Assembly (NCBI GenBank): GCA_025361335.1 | Contig: JANYAK010000003.1 | Location: 47,341 to 111,340 of the forward strand | Origin: Coriobacteriia bacterium | Lineage (GTDB): Bacteria; Actinomycetota; Coriobacteriia; Anaerosomatales; PALSA-660 | Direction of reading: 5' to 3' | Length of the DNA stretch: 64,000 nucleotides | In this document: positions 26,772 to 35,903 of the stretch, piece by piece | Position numbering within the stretch: the stretch's first letter is position 1 | Layout: the number at the start of each line of letters is the position of its first letter | Translations under genes and position numbers: made by a program | Notes under the pieces: model-generated | Database searches by the model: none | What the model was told of the DNA's origin: nothing | The model's input: the letters and a program-made list of their open reading frames with translations, nothing else

Positions 26772-28973
26772 CTACCGGATGTTCATGAAGAGCGGAGCAA
26801 GAACCAGCGTGACGGTCGCCAGCAGCTTGATGAGTACGTGCAGGGATGGTCCGGCCGTGTCTTTGAACGGATCGCCGACCGTGTCGCCGGCGACGGAGGC
26901 GTGGTGCGAGATCGACCCCTTGCCGCCCTGCGCACCCATCTCGATGTACTTCTTCGCGTTGTCCCATGAACCGCCGGCGTTGTTGAGGGACAGCGCCATG
27001 AGGATGCCCACGATCGTGCCGACCATGAGGAAGGCGGCTACCGCCTCCGCGCCGATGCCCATCATCTTGAACACCAGCCCCACGGCCACAGGGAACAGCG
27101 TGGCAAGCAGACCGGGGGCGATCATCTCCCGCAGCGACGCGGCGGTGACGATGTCGACCGTGCGGCCGTAGTCGGGCATCTCGGTGCCCAGCATGATGCC
27201 GGGCTTCTCCCGGAACTGGTCGCGCACGTCTTGGATGACTGTGACGGCAGCCTTGCCCACCGCGCGGATCGTCATCGCCGTGAACAGGAAGACGAGCATG
27301 CCTCCGAGCAGGCCCGCCACGAACACCTCCGGCTTGGCCAGATCGACACTGACAAGGTTCTGACCGTAGCTGCGGACCTCGTCCATGTAGGCGGAGAACA
27401 GCAGGAACGCCGCGAGCGCCGCCGAGCCGATGGCATATCCCTTGGTGAGCGCCTTCGTCGTGTTGCCGGCGGAATCGAGCACGTCGGCCTTGCGGCGGAC
27501 ATCGTCGGGCTGGCCGGACATCTCGATGATGCCGCCGGCGTTGTCCGCGATCGGTCCGAAGGTGTCCATCGCCAGGATGTAGGCCGCCGTGGACAGCATG
27601 CCCATGGTGGCCACGGCCGTCCCGAACAGGCCCGCCTCCGGGAACCCCGACGACAGCCCGAGCGCGTAGGCGCCCACTATGGCGGCCGAGATCACGATGA
27701 CCGGGGCCGCCGTCGACTCGAAGCCGACAGCCATGCCCGCGATGATGTTGGTGGCGGGGCCCGTCATCGAAGCGTCAGCTATCGATCGCACCGGACGGTA
27801 CTCGTGCTCGGTGTAGTACTGCGTGATGCGCAGGTACGCGAACGCCGTGATCACGCCGATGACTCCGCAGGCCAGGAAGTGCCACCATGCGTTGCCGTAT
27901 CGCGCAGCGCCGGGAGCGGCATCGAAGCGCAGCAGTACGAAGGCCGATATCGCCATGCCGACGACCGCGAGCGCCGTCGCGGCGTAGAAGCCGCGGTCGA
28001 GCGCCTTCATGGGATTGTCACCCTCCTTGTGCTTCACCAGGAGGATGCCGACGAACGAGGCCACTATGCCGAACGCCCGCGACACGAGGGGGAACATCAT
28101 GACCCCGACGACCCACGCGGACTTGGCTGCCGCACCGCCCGCGAACGCGGCGGCGGGGACCTTGGCGGCCATGACGGCCCCCAGGATCATCGCGCCGATG
28201 TTCTCGGCGGCGGTGGACTCGAACAGGTCCGCGCCGCGGCCGGCGCAGTCGCCGACGTTGTCGCCCACGAGGTCGGCGATCACGGCGGGGTTGCGCGCGT
28301 CATCCTCCGGGATGCCCGCCTCGACCTTGCCGACAAGGTCGGCGCCCACGTCCGCGGCCTTCGTGTAGATGCCTCCCCCGAGCTGGGAGAAGAGCGCCAC
28401 GAACGAGGCGCCGAAGCCGTAGCCCACTATGAGCAGGGGGATCTTGGTCGGATCGATGCCGCTGAAGGTCTGCACCGCGTAGTAGAGACCGGTGACGCCC
28501 AACAGCGACATCGCGACGACCATGAACCCGGCCACCGCCCCGCCCCGCAGCGCGATCTGCAGGCCGGAGTTCGTATCGCGGATGGTGCCCGCCGCGGTGC
28601 GGATGTTCGCCCGGATGGCGATCCACATCCCCGCGTAGGCGGCGACGAGCGAACATGTGGCGCCGAACACGAACGAGATCGTCACCCACATCGCGAGCAC
28701 GATCGGGTCGTTGATCGGGTCGGCGGCACTGTGCGGCTTCAGGAAGGCGTACCCGAGGAACAGGATGACGGCCAGTACGCCCGCGAGGATGATGATCGTG
28801 CGGAACTGGCGCTTCATGAAGGCTTCGGCGCCTTGCTTGATGGCGTCAGAGACCGCGCGCATCGCGTCGTTGCCGGTGTCCTGCCGAAGCACCCACCGGG
28901 CGAGCCACCAGGCCACACCGAGTCCGAACACGCTCAGCCCCAGGATCAGGGACAACATCAGACCCTCGCTCAT
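26772..28973 (-). CDS. hppA: Membrane-bound pyrophosphatase, K+-independent type by GNTTKA motif
   Basis: ADVGADLVGKVEAGIPEDDARNPAVIADLVGDNVGDCAGRGADLFEST; DTFGPIADNAGGIIEMS; SAGNTTKALTKGYAI; NNAGGSWDNAKKYIE. Confidence 0.97.
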   Translation of the reverse strand: MSEGLMLSLILGLSVFGLGVAWWLARWVLRQDTGNDAMRAVSDAIKQGAEAFMKRQFRTIIILAGVLAVILFLGYAFLKPHSAADPINDPIVLAMWVTISFVFGATCSLVAAYAGMWIAIRANIRTAAGTIRDTNSGLQIALRGGAVAGFMVVAMSLLGVTGLYYAVQTFSGIDPTKIPLLIVGYGFGASFVALFSQLGGGIYTKAADVGADLVGKVEAGIPEDDARNPAVIADLVGDNVGDCAGRGADLFESTAAENIGAMILGAVMAAKVPAAAFAGGAAAKSAWVVGVMMFPLVSRAFGIVASFVGILLVKHKEGDNPMKALDRGFYAATALAVVGMAISAFVLLRFDAAPGAARYGNAWWHFLACGVIGVITAFAYLRITQYYTEHEYRPVRSIADASMTGPATNIIAGMAVGFESTAAPVIVISAAIVGAYALGLSSGFPEAGLFGTAVATMGMLSTAAYILAMDTFGPIADNAGGIIEMSGQPDDVRRKADVLDSAGNTTKALTKGYAIGSAALAAFLLFSAYMDEVRSYGQNLVSVDLAKPEVFVAGLLGGMLVFLFTAMTIRAVGKAAVTVIQDVRDQFREKPGIMLGTEMPDYGRTVDIVTAASLREMIAPGLLATLFPVAVGLVFKMMGIGAEAVAAFLMVGTIVGILMALSLNNAGGSWDNAKKYIEMGAQGGKGSISHHASVAGDTVGDPFKDTAGPSLHVLIKLLATVTLVLAPLFMNIR

Positions 28974-29038
28974 GCGCGCACTCCCTTCTTGACGTCCTCA
29001 CTTCTGCAGGCTGGCGCGACTGACGCGACAGTGCGCGC

Positions 29039-29068
29039 TTTGTATCACGGCAGCGCAAAGGGAGTCAA
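29039..29068 (-). promoter_or_regulatory. Predicted sigma70 promoter of the distal hppA: TTGACT, 18 bp, TACAAA
   Basis: Minus strand TTGACT-CCCTTTGCGCTGCCGTGA-TACAAA. Confidence 0.5.
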
Positions 29069-29096
29069 CAGGGACACCCACGACTGCCCGCCGCTC

Positions 29097-30140
29097 CTAG
29101 ACCTGACGCCACGTCCGGGGGACGAACAGTTCCTCGAACGTGCGTATCGCGTAGCGATCGGTCATGCCGGCGATATGGTCGGTGACCGCCTGAGGCAGGT
29201 CCACTTCCCGAAGGGGGGCCTGGTCGGCAGGAAGCTCCTCTGGGTTGTCCAGGTAGTGGTCGAAGAGCGCCACGACGAGCGCGTGCGCCTTCGGCTCCTC
29301 CTTCTTGGCATCCCCGCCCAGATAGACGTTCTCGAACAGGAAGCCGCGCAGGCACATCATGGCCTCGTGCACTTCAGGGGCCATCCGGATGTCGTCGCCT
29401 TCGAGCGAGCACTCGACCAGCGAGCGGATCATTGTCGCGATGCGCTCCGCGTGCCGGTGGCCGAGTGCCGTCGTGCACTCGGCGGGCAGGTCATCTTCGG
29501 TCAGCACATGGGCCCGCAGGGCGTCGTCGATGTCGTGGTTCACATACGCGATGCGGTCGGCTATCGCGACGACCCGCCCTTCGAGCGTCGACGCCTTCTC
29601 GTCGTCCCCGCTGTGATAGCGGATCCCGTCGCGGACCTCCCAGGTGAGGTTGAGGCCCCGGCCCTCGTACTCGAGATGCTCGACCACGCGCAAAGACTGC
29701 ACGTTGTGGCGAAACGGCACCTCGACGTCGGGATACCGGGTCCGCAGTCGCTCGAGACACTCGGTGATGGCGTCCTCGCCCGTGTGGCCGAACGGCGTGT
29801 GCCCCAGGTCGTGGGCCAGCGCGATGGCCTCGGTCAGGTCCTCGTTGAGGCGGAGCGCTCTGGCCACGCTCCGGGCGATCTGCGCAACCTCGAGGGTGTG
29901 GGTCAGGCGAGTGCGGTAGTGATCGCCCTCCGGGGCTATGAACACCTGCGTCTTGTGCGAGAGGCGCCGGAACGTCTTGCAGTGGATGATCCGGTCCCGG
30001 TCGCGCTGGTACTCGGTCCGCAGCGCGTCCAGGTCGATCGGCGTGTCGCGGCCACGGGTGGCATCCGCGAAGGCAGCGCGCGACGAGAGCAGCTCGTGCT
30101 CCTGACGCTCGATGTCCGTGCGTGTCAGTGCGTCGACCAC
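29097..30140 (-). CDS. dgt: Deoxyguanosinetriphosphate triphosphohydrolase-like protein
   Basis: RIIHCKTFRRLSHKTQVF...DHYRTRLTHTLEVAQIARSVARALRLNEDLTEAIALAHDLGHTPFGHTGE. Confidence 0.94.
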   Translation of the reverse strand: MVDALTRTDIERQEHELLSSRAAFADATRGRDTPIDLDALRTEYQRDRDRIIHCKTFRRLSHKTQVFIAPEGDHYRTRLTHTLEVAQIARSVARALRLNEDLTEAIALAHDLGHTPFGHTGEDAITECLERLRTRYPDVEVPFRHNVQSLRVVEHLEYEGRGLNLTWEVRDGIRYHSGDDEKASTLEGRVVAIADRIAYVNHDIDDALRAHVLTEDDLPAECTTALGHRHAERIATMIRSLVECSLEGDDIRMAPEVHEAMMCLRGFLFENVYLGGDAKKEEPKAHALVVALFDHYLDNPEELPADQAPLREVDLPQAVTDHIAGMTDRYAIRTFEELFVPRTWRQV

Positions 30141-30151
30141 ATGCCCCCGCT

Positions 30152-30301
30152 TCAGCGAAGGAAGAAGTACCACACCGCCGCGATCGCGGCGAGGACCACG
30201 AGCACGGACACGACCCATGGCCACACGCGTCGGCGCCTGCGCGTGTGCCCCCCGATGAGGGGCGAGCGCACTCTCTGGTACAGCTTGGTCCTGCCAACCA
30301 T
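30152..30301 (-). CDS. 49-aa single-TM small protein
   Basis: MVGRTKLYQRVRSPLIGGHTRRRRRVWPWVVSVLVVLAAIAAVWYFFLR*, just upstream of dgt; below the length cutoff of the supplied ORF track. Confidence 0.55.
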   Translation of the reverse strand: MVGRTKLYQRVRSPLIGGHTRRRRRVWPWVVSVLVVLAAIAAVWYFFLR

Positions 30302-30365
30302 CACGCTCCCCTGCCTGGTTCGATGGTGAATCGCGTCTCCGGGCGGACCGGGACTCCCCGGCGCC

Positions 30366-33068
30366 TCATCTGTTGTCGGAGGCTCCGGTGCTGTCCGCCA
30401 GCGCGGCCTGCGCCGCGGCCAAGCGCGCCAGCGGCAGTCTGTAGGGTGAGCACGACACGTACGACAGCCCGATGCGATGGAATATCTTCACCGAGTCGGG
30501 GTCGCCGCCGTGCTCGCCGCAGACGCCCAGCTTGATGCCCGGATTGACCGAACGACCCTTCTCGCATCCGATGCGCACGAGTTCCGCGACGCCCGCGTCG
30601 ACCGTCTCGAACGGGTTGCGGGCAAGGATCTTGCGCTCCAGATAGCGAGGAAGGAACTTGCTCTCGATGTCGTCGCGGGAGAACCCGAACGCCGTCTGGG
30701 TCAGGTCGTTGGTGCCATAGCTGAAGAAGTCGGCGACACGGCCGATCTCGTCCGCGGTTATCGCCGCGCGGGGCAGCTCGATCATCGTCCCGATCGGGAT
30801 GTTGAACACGCAGTCCTCGGCGGTCTGGACCTCGTCGACGATCTTTTGAGACTCCGCGCGCAGGGTCTCGAGTTCGGTGACCACGCTCACCAGCGGGATC
30901 ATGATCTCGGGACGCGGGTCCTTGCCGGCCTTTTTCAGGCTGCACGCGGCCAGCGCTATCGCGCGCACCTGCATCCCGTAGATCTCGGGGAACATGATGC
31001 CCAGCCGGCAGCCGCGCAGGCCGAGCATGGGGTTCATCTCGTGCATGGAGTCGATGAGGGCCAGCAGGCGACGCTTCGGCGCGAGGGACGTGGCGTCCGC
31101 ACCGCCGCACTCCAGCCTCGCGATGTCGACGGCCAACTCGCGGGGGTCGTCCAGGAACTCGTGAAGAGGCGGGTCGAGAAGCCGGATCGTGACGGGCAGG
31201 CCGTCCATCGCCTCGAGGATGCCGACGAAGTCGTCGATCTGCACGGCCAGCAGCGTCGCCAGCGGCGCTTGGCGGCCCTCGATGGTCTCGGCGAGGATCA
31301 TGTCCTGCACGATCATCTTCCGCTCGCCCAGGAACATGTGCTCGGTGCGCGTGAGGCCGATTCCCTCCGCTCCGAACTGCCGGGAGAGAATGGCGTCATC
31401 GGGGGTATCGGCGTTGGCGCGCACGCCCATGGTGCGGAACTCGTCCGCCCACTTCAGCACGGTGTCGAACTCGCCGGAGACCTCGGGCTTGATCAGATCC
31501 ACGGCGCCCTGGACCACGATGCCCTTGGTGCCGTCCAGCGACACGATGTCGCCCTCGTGAAGGACGATGTCGCCGACGCGCACGATCTTGTTCTCCGCGT
31601 CGATCTTGAGCGCCTCGGCCCCGCACACGCAGGGCTTGCCCATCCCGCGGGCCACGACGGCCGCATGCGACGTCTTGCCGCCATGCGATGTGAGGATGCC
31701 CTGCGCGGCGACCATGCCGTGCAGGTCGTCCGGAGTCGTCTCCCATCGCACCAGGATGACCTTGCGGCCCTCCTCGACGGCGTCGACCGCCGCATCGGCC
31801 GAGAACACGATCTCGCCCACGGCCGCGCCCGGGCTCGCGTTGAGGCCCTTCGCCAGCACCTGGTAGGTCGCCTTGGTGTCGAACTGCGGGTGGAGCAGCT
31901 GGTCGAGCTGCATCGCGTCGATGCGCTGGACCGCCTCCTCGCGGCTGATCATGCCCTCGGCGACCATGTCGACGGCGATCTTGAGCGCGGCCCGCGCGGT
32001 GCGCTTGCCGACGCGCGTCTGCAGCATCCACAGCTTGCCCTGCTCGATGGTGAACTCGATGTCGCACATGTCGCGATAGTGCGTCTCCAGCGTCTCGAAG
32101 ACGCCCCACAGCTCCGCGCCGGCCTGCGGGAACACGCTCGGCAGCTCGGCCAGCGGGCTCGTGTTGCGGATGCCCGCCACGACGTCCTCGCCCTGCGCGT
32201 TGGTGAGGAAGTCCCCGTAGTACTCCCGGGTGCCGTCCGCCGGGTTGCGGGTGAAGGCCACGCCGGTCGCGCTCGTCTCGCCTTTGTTGCCGAACACCAT
32301 GGACTGCACGCTGACGGCGGTGCCCAGATCGTCGGCGATCCTCTCCATCTTGCGATACAGGACGGCGCGGTCGTTCATCCAGCTGCGGAAGACGGCCTCG
32401 ATGGCCAGCCGCAGCTGGATCGCCGGATCCTGCGGGAACGCCACGCGGCCATCGTCTCCGGCCAGCTGGGGGTATTCCTCGGCCGAGACATGGCGGGCGA
32501 CGATGTCCTTGAACGTGCCGACCAGCTCTTCGAGGTCGGACGACGAGAGGTCGGTGTCGTTGACCACGCCCCGAGCGTTGCGCATCTCGGTGATCGCGTT
32601 CTCGAACTCGAGGCCTTTGACGTCGAGGACGACCTTCGAGAACATCTGGATGAACCGGCGGTACGAGTCCCACGCGAATCGGGAGTTCGACGTCTGCGCG
32701 ATGAGGCCCTGGACCGAGACGTCGTTGAGCCCCAGGTTGAGGACCGTGTCCATCATCCCGGGCATCGAGAAAGGCGAGCCGGAGCGCACGGACACAAGGA
32801 GCGGATCGGACGGCTCGCCGAGCCGCTTGCCCATCTTGGCCTCGAGATCCGCCACATAGCGTGCGATCTCGTCGGCGAGGCCCTCGGGGAACGCGGGCGG
32901 GGTGGCGTTGTAGTACTCCATGCATGCCTGACAGGTGATCGTGAAGCCATGGGGGACGGGAAGTCCCAGCTTCGTCATCTCGGCAAGGTTGGCTCCCTTG
33001 CCACCGAGTGCGAACTTCATCGTGGCGTCGCCCTCTTCGAAGGCGAACACGCGCTTGGCCTCGGCCAC
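30366..33068 (-). CDS. ppdK: Pyruvate, phosphate dikinase
   Basis: GGKGANLAEMTKLGLPVPHGFTIT; LTSHGGKTSHAAVVARGMGKPCVCGAEAL; GLTRTEHMFLGERK; GTNDLTQTAFGFSRDD; LGVCGEHGGDPDS. Confidence 0.98.
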   Translation of the reverse strand: MAEAKRVFAFEEGDATMKFALGGKGANLAEMTKLGLPVPHGFTITCQACMEYYNATPPAFPEGLADEIARYVADLEAKMGKRLGEPSDPLLVSVRSGSPFSMPGMMDTVLNLGLNDVSVQGLIAQTSNSRFAWDSYRRFIQMFSKVVLDVKGLEFENAITEMRNARGVVNDTDLSSSDLEELVGTFKDIVARHVSAEEYPQLAGDDGRVAFPQDPAIQLRLAIEAVFRSWMNDRAVLYRKMERIADDLGTAVSVQSMVFGNKGETSATGVAFTRNPADGTREYYGDFLTNAQGEDVVAGIRNTSPLAELPSVFPQAGAELWGVFETLETHYRDMCDIEFTIEQGKLWMLQTRVGKRTARAALKIAVDMVAEGMISREEAVQRIDAMQLDQLLHPQFDTKATYQVLAKGLNASPGAAVGEIVFSADAAVDAVEEGRKVILVRWETTPDDLHGMVAAQGILTSHGGKTSHAAVVARGMGKPCVCGAEALKIDAENKIVRVGDIVLHEGDIVSLDGTKGIVVQGAVDLIKPEVSGEFDTVLKWADEFRTMGVRANADTPDDAILSRQFGAEGIGLTRTEHMFLGERKMIVQDMILAETIEGRQAPLATLLAVQIDDFVGILEAMDGLPVTIRLLDPPLHEFLDDPRELAVDIARLECGGADATSLAPKRRLLALIDSMHEMNPMLGLRGCRLGIMFPEIYGMQVRAIALAACSLKKAGKDPRPEIMIPLVSVVTELETLRAESQKIVDEVQTAEDCVFNIPIGTMIELPRAAITADEIGRVADFFSYGTNDLTQTAFGFSRDDIESKFLPRYLERKILARNPFETVDAGVAELVRIGCEKGRSVNPGIKLGVCGEHGGDPDSVKIFHRIGLSYVSCSPYRLPLARLAAAQAALADSTGASDNR

Positions 33069-33207
33069 TCCCCCACCCCTATCGATCCGGTGCGCCTTCG
33101 CGCACGTGGAACTCCCCAGACGAGCTTCTGCGTCGATGCCGCGCGGCGCACCCCCTTCACGCGGGGGCGCGAGTGAGACCTATCCTACACGACGCGACCC
33201 GCACACG

Positions 33208-34122
33208 TCAGTCGCCCTGCCGCGGGATGTGGCGACGGGTGCGCGCATGCGGCCCGGGCGGCACGATCGAGGCGCGCCCCTCGGCGTCGCCGGCCCCGGG
33301 GCTCACGTGCGCGAAGGCGTTCGAGTAGTACTCCAGGATCTCCGCCGCCGTCTCCTCCACCGCTCGCGCTTCGGTCGAGACCACGATGCAGCCGACCTTG
33401 CGCATGACCCCGCGCGATTCGTGGAGCTCTCGCTCCACATGCTCCCGGTCGAAGTAGTCGTGCGCGTAGGCGCCCATGTCGCCCAGACGCTTACCTCGGA
33501 TGTCGACCAGGAGATCGGCCGAGGTGGTGAGCCCGAACACCCGTCGACGGTCGATCTCGAACAGCTCCTGCGGCGCGGGGACTCCGGGGACGAGCGGGAT
33601 GTTCGCTACCTTGTAGCCGCGGAACGCCAGGTACATGGCGATCGGCGTCTTGCTCGACCTGGAGACCCCGATCAGCACGATCTCGGCCTCGGACAGCTCC
33701 TCGACCGCGCGGCCGTCGTCGTGCTTGACGGCGAACTCGAGCGCCTCGATCCGGTCGAAGTATCCGGCGTCGACGCGATGCATGAGCCCCGGCTGCCACT
33801 CGGGCTCCATGCCGGACAGCTGCTCCATCGTCGTGACGACGGGTCCGAGGATGTCTATCGCCGGGACGCCGAGCTCGCGGGAGATGGCGGACATGGCGTC
33901 CCTGAGCCGACGATCGGCCAGTGTGTACAGGAACACGCTGCGCTCGTTGGCCGCCCCGTGCACCACGCCCAGCAGCTGCCCGCGGGAGTCGATGCGAGGG
34001 AGCCTGACCACGTGGAACGCCTCGTCGTCGAACTGCGACAGCGCGGCCTTGGCGACGGCGTCGGCCGTCTCTCCAAGGGAATCCGAGAGGATGTACACGT
34101 TCGCTCGCTCGTTCGGCTTCAC
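33208..34122 (-). CDS. PPDK regulatory protein (bifunctional kinase/pyrophosphorylase, DUF299)
   Basis: VYILSDSLGETADAVAKAALSQF; VLIGVSRSSKTPIAMYLAFRGYKVANIPLVPGV. Confidence 0.94.
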   Translation of the reverse strand: MKPNERANVYILSDSLGETADAVAKAALSQFDDEAFHVVRLPRIDSRGQLLGVVHGAANERSVFLYTLADRRLRDAMSAISRELGVPAIDILGPVVTTMEQLSGMEPEWQPGLMHRVDAGYFDRIEALEFAVKHDDGRAVEELSEAEIVLIGVSRSSKTPIAMYLAFRGYKVANIPLVPGVPAPQELFEIDRRRVFGLTTSADLLVDIRGKRLGDMGAYAHDYFDREHVERELHESRGVMRKVGCIVVSTEARAVEETAAEILEYYSNAFAHVSPGAGDAEGRASIVPPGPHARTRRHIPRQGD

Positions 34123-35897
34123 GTGGGCCCTCGCTTCTCATAGACCGTGTACCAGGGTCTCACCACACGAGTGATGTATCCCTTCTCGGCCACATACGTA
34201 CCCAGGGGATCGAACGCGGACTGCGTCCACCAGTAGTAGCGGTCCTCCACCACGATCTCGGGCGGGTCACGCTCGAGTCGGTTGGCCAGCTCCAGCCGCA
34301 GCGCCGTGACGCCGCCGATGCTCATCAGCGGGCTCGCCACCCGCCCCTGCGCGGCGAGGTACGCGCCCGGACACCATGTGTACACGAGGACCCGGTCGTT
34401 GCGGGCGGTGAGGCGCCCGAGATCGCTGACCAGGGTCTCGACGTAGTCGCGTCGGGCGGGCGTGGTCAGGAGGCCGTCCCACGGCCCCCCGCTCACGCGC
34501 GCGGTCAGCTCGGCGGGAACGTGGTCCTGAAACACCGCCTGCCACTGCAGCAACGCCATCCCCCCGGTCAGCAGGCCGACCATCGCGACGGCGACCCACC
34601 CACGCCATGCGGCGGGCTCGACGCGGCGGCCTCGGACCGGCAGAAGGGACGCCGGCCCGCGGCCGCGGATGAACCAGGTCGCCAGCAGCATGGTGGCCAC
34701 GAGCGCGGCCAGGAAGCCCTGGCCCGACACGCCGATGTTGATGTAGCTCGCGTACGAGACCGTGAGCCCGGCGACGATAGCCGGCACCGCCATGGTCAGC
34801 AGCACCAGGCGCGTGCGGACGGTGCGCGGCACGAGCAGGTACAGGACGAAGGCCAGGCTCCCGAGATAGGCGACGTAGCCGCTCTGCCACACCATCGGCC
34901 GCCACATCACGTGCCCCGGCACCCCGCCGAGGGCGGCCAGAGGGAGCAACGCGACGCAGGCGATGGCGAGGCGGGGCCGGACGCGGCGCAGGCCCAGCGC
35001 CGATAGCGCCAAGGCCAGGGGCACGGGCCACGAGTACACCACGGACGCCGGACGTGCGAGGACCATCGCCAGCTTCGCCAGGCCACCGCCCTCGCCGCCC
35101 GTCATCTCAGACATGCGCAGCACGTCCAGCGACGGACCGACGCCGGCCCATCCGGCATACGCCAGCATCGGCGTGACCACGATGGCGAGCCCGACGGCGG
35201 GCAGGAACGCGCGGCGCGCTCCGTGGCGGCGCTGCAGGACGAAGCCGAGGACGAGCACCTCACCGATCGCCGCGACGGCCAGCGGCGGGTACGCGACGGC
35301 GAACACCCCCGCCAGCGCCCCGGCTGCCAGCGCCGGCCCGGGACCGCTGCCCCGCATCCCCGCGCGCATGCCCCATGCGCACGACAACAGCAGCGCGAGC
35401 GCGCTCACGGAGTTGTAGCTCAGCCCCGACAGCCCCATGGGCGCGTAGAACACCAGAGGCAGCGCGAGCAGAGCCGCCCACCACCATCCCACGAGGTGCC
35501 GTAGCGCGACCACGAGGAATGCGAGCGCCACGAGGAGCACGAGCAGATACGCGAGACGCGCGAAGTGCACGATCCCCCTCGTCGATCCGACGATCGCGAG
35601 GAACGCCTTCACGGACAGGACCATGAGCAGACTACCGAACTGGTGCAGGCTGCGGTCGTCGACGATGGGCAGGTCCCCGCGCGCGAAACGGTAGGCGAAC
35701 GCGATGTAGTAGGCCTCGTCCTGAAGATCCACCCCGTACGACAGGTGGTGCAGGGCCATCGACAGGGCGGCCACGTATGCGGCCGCGAGAGCGAACCAGC
35801 GGGCGCGAGGAGCCCGGATGCCGAAGCGGCGCCGGTCGGGCGCGACCGTCACGCCATCGCTGCTCGCGGCGTCCCCAGCGCCGCCCGCTCCGCCCAA
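34119..35897 (-). CDS. Large polytopic membrane protein, GT-C glycosyltransferase-like
   Basis: 592 aa; acidic loop motif YGVDLQDEAYYIAFAYRFARGDLPIVDD after TM1, many TM segments, C-terminal soluble domain. Confidence 0.7.
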   Translation of the reverse strand: MGGAGGAGDAASSDGVTVAPDRRRFGIRAPRARWFALAAAYVAALSMALHHLSYGVDLQDEAYYIAFAYRFARGDLPIVDDRSLHQFGSLLMVLSVKAFLAIVGSTRGIVHFARLAYLLVLLVALAFLVVALRHLVGWWWAALLALPLVFYAPMGLSGLSYNSVSALALLLSCAWGMRAGMRGSGPGPALAAGALAGVFAVAYPPLAVAAIGEVLVLGFVLQRRHGARRAFLPAVGLAIVVTPMLAYAGWAGVGPSLDVLRMSEMTGGEGGGLAKLAMVLARPASVVYSWPVPLALALSALGLRRVRPRLAIACVALLPLAALGGVPGHVMWRPMVWQSGYVAYLGSLAFVLYLLVPRTVRTRLVLLTMAVPAIVAGLTVSYASYINIGVSGQGFLAALVATMLLATWFIRGRGPASLLPVRGRRVEPAAWRGWVAVAMVGLLTGGMALLQWQAVFQDHVPAELTARVSGGPWDGLLTTPARRDYVETLVSDLGRLTARNDRVLVYTWCPGAYLAAQGRVASPLMSIGGVTALRLELANRLERDPPEIVVEDRYYWWTQSAFDPLGTYVAEKGYITRVVRPWYTVYEKRGPT

Positions 35898-35903
35898 CGC
35901 CGA

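Noticed and set aside
27231-30329. 1032-aa plus-strand ORF opposite hppA and dgt
   Set aside because: Antisense shadow ORF; no domain motifs.
30477-33176. 899-aa plus-strand ORF opposite ppdK
   Set aside because: Antisense shadow ORF with the same biased composition.
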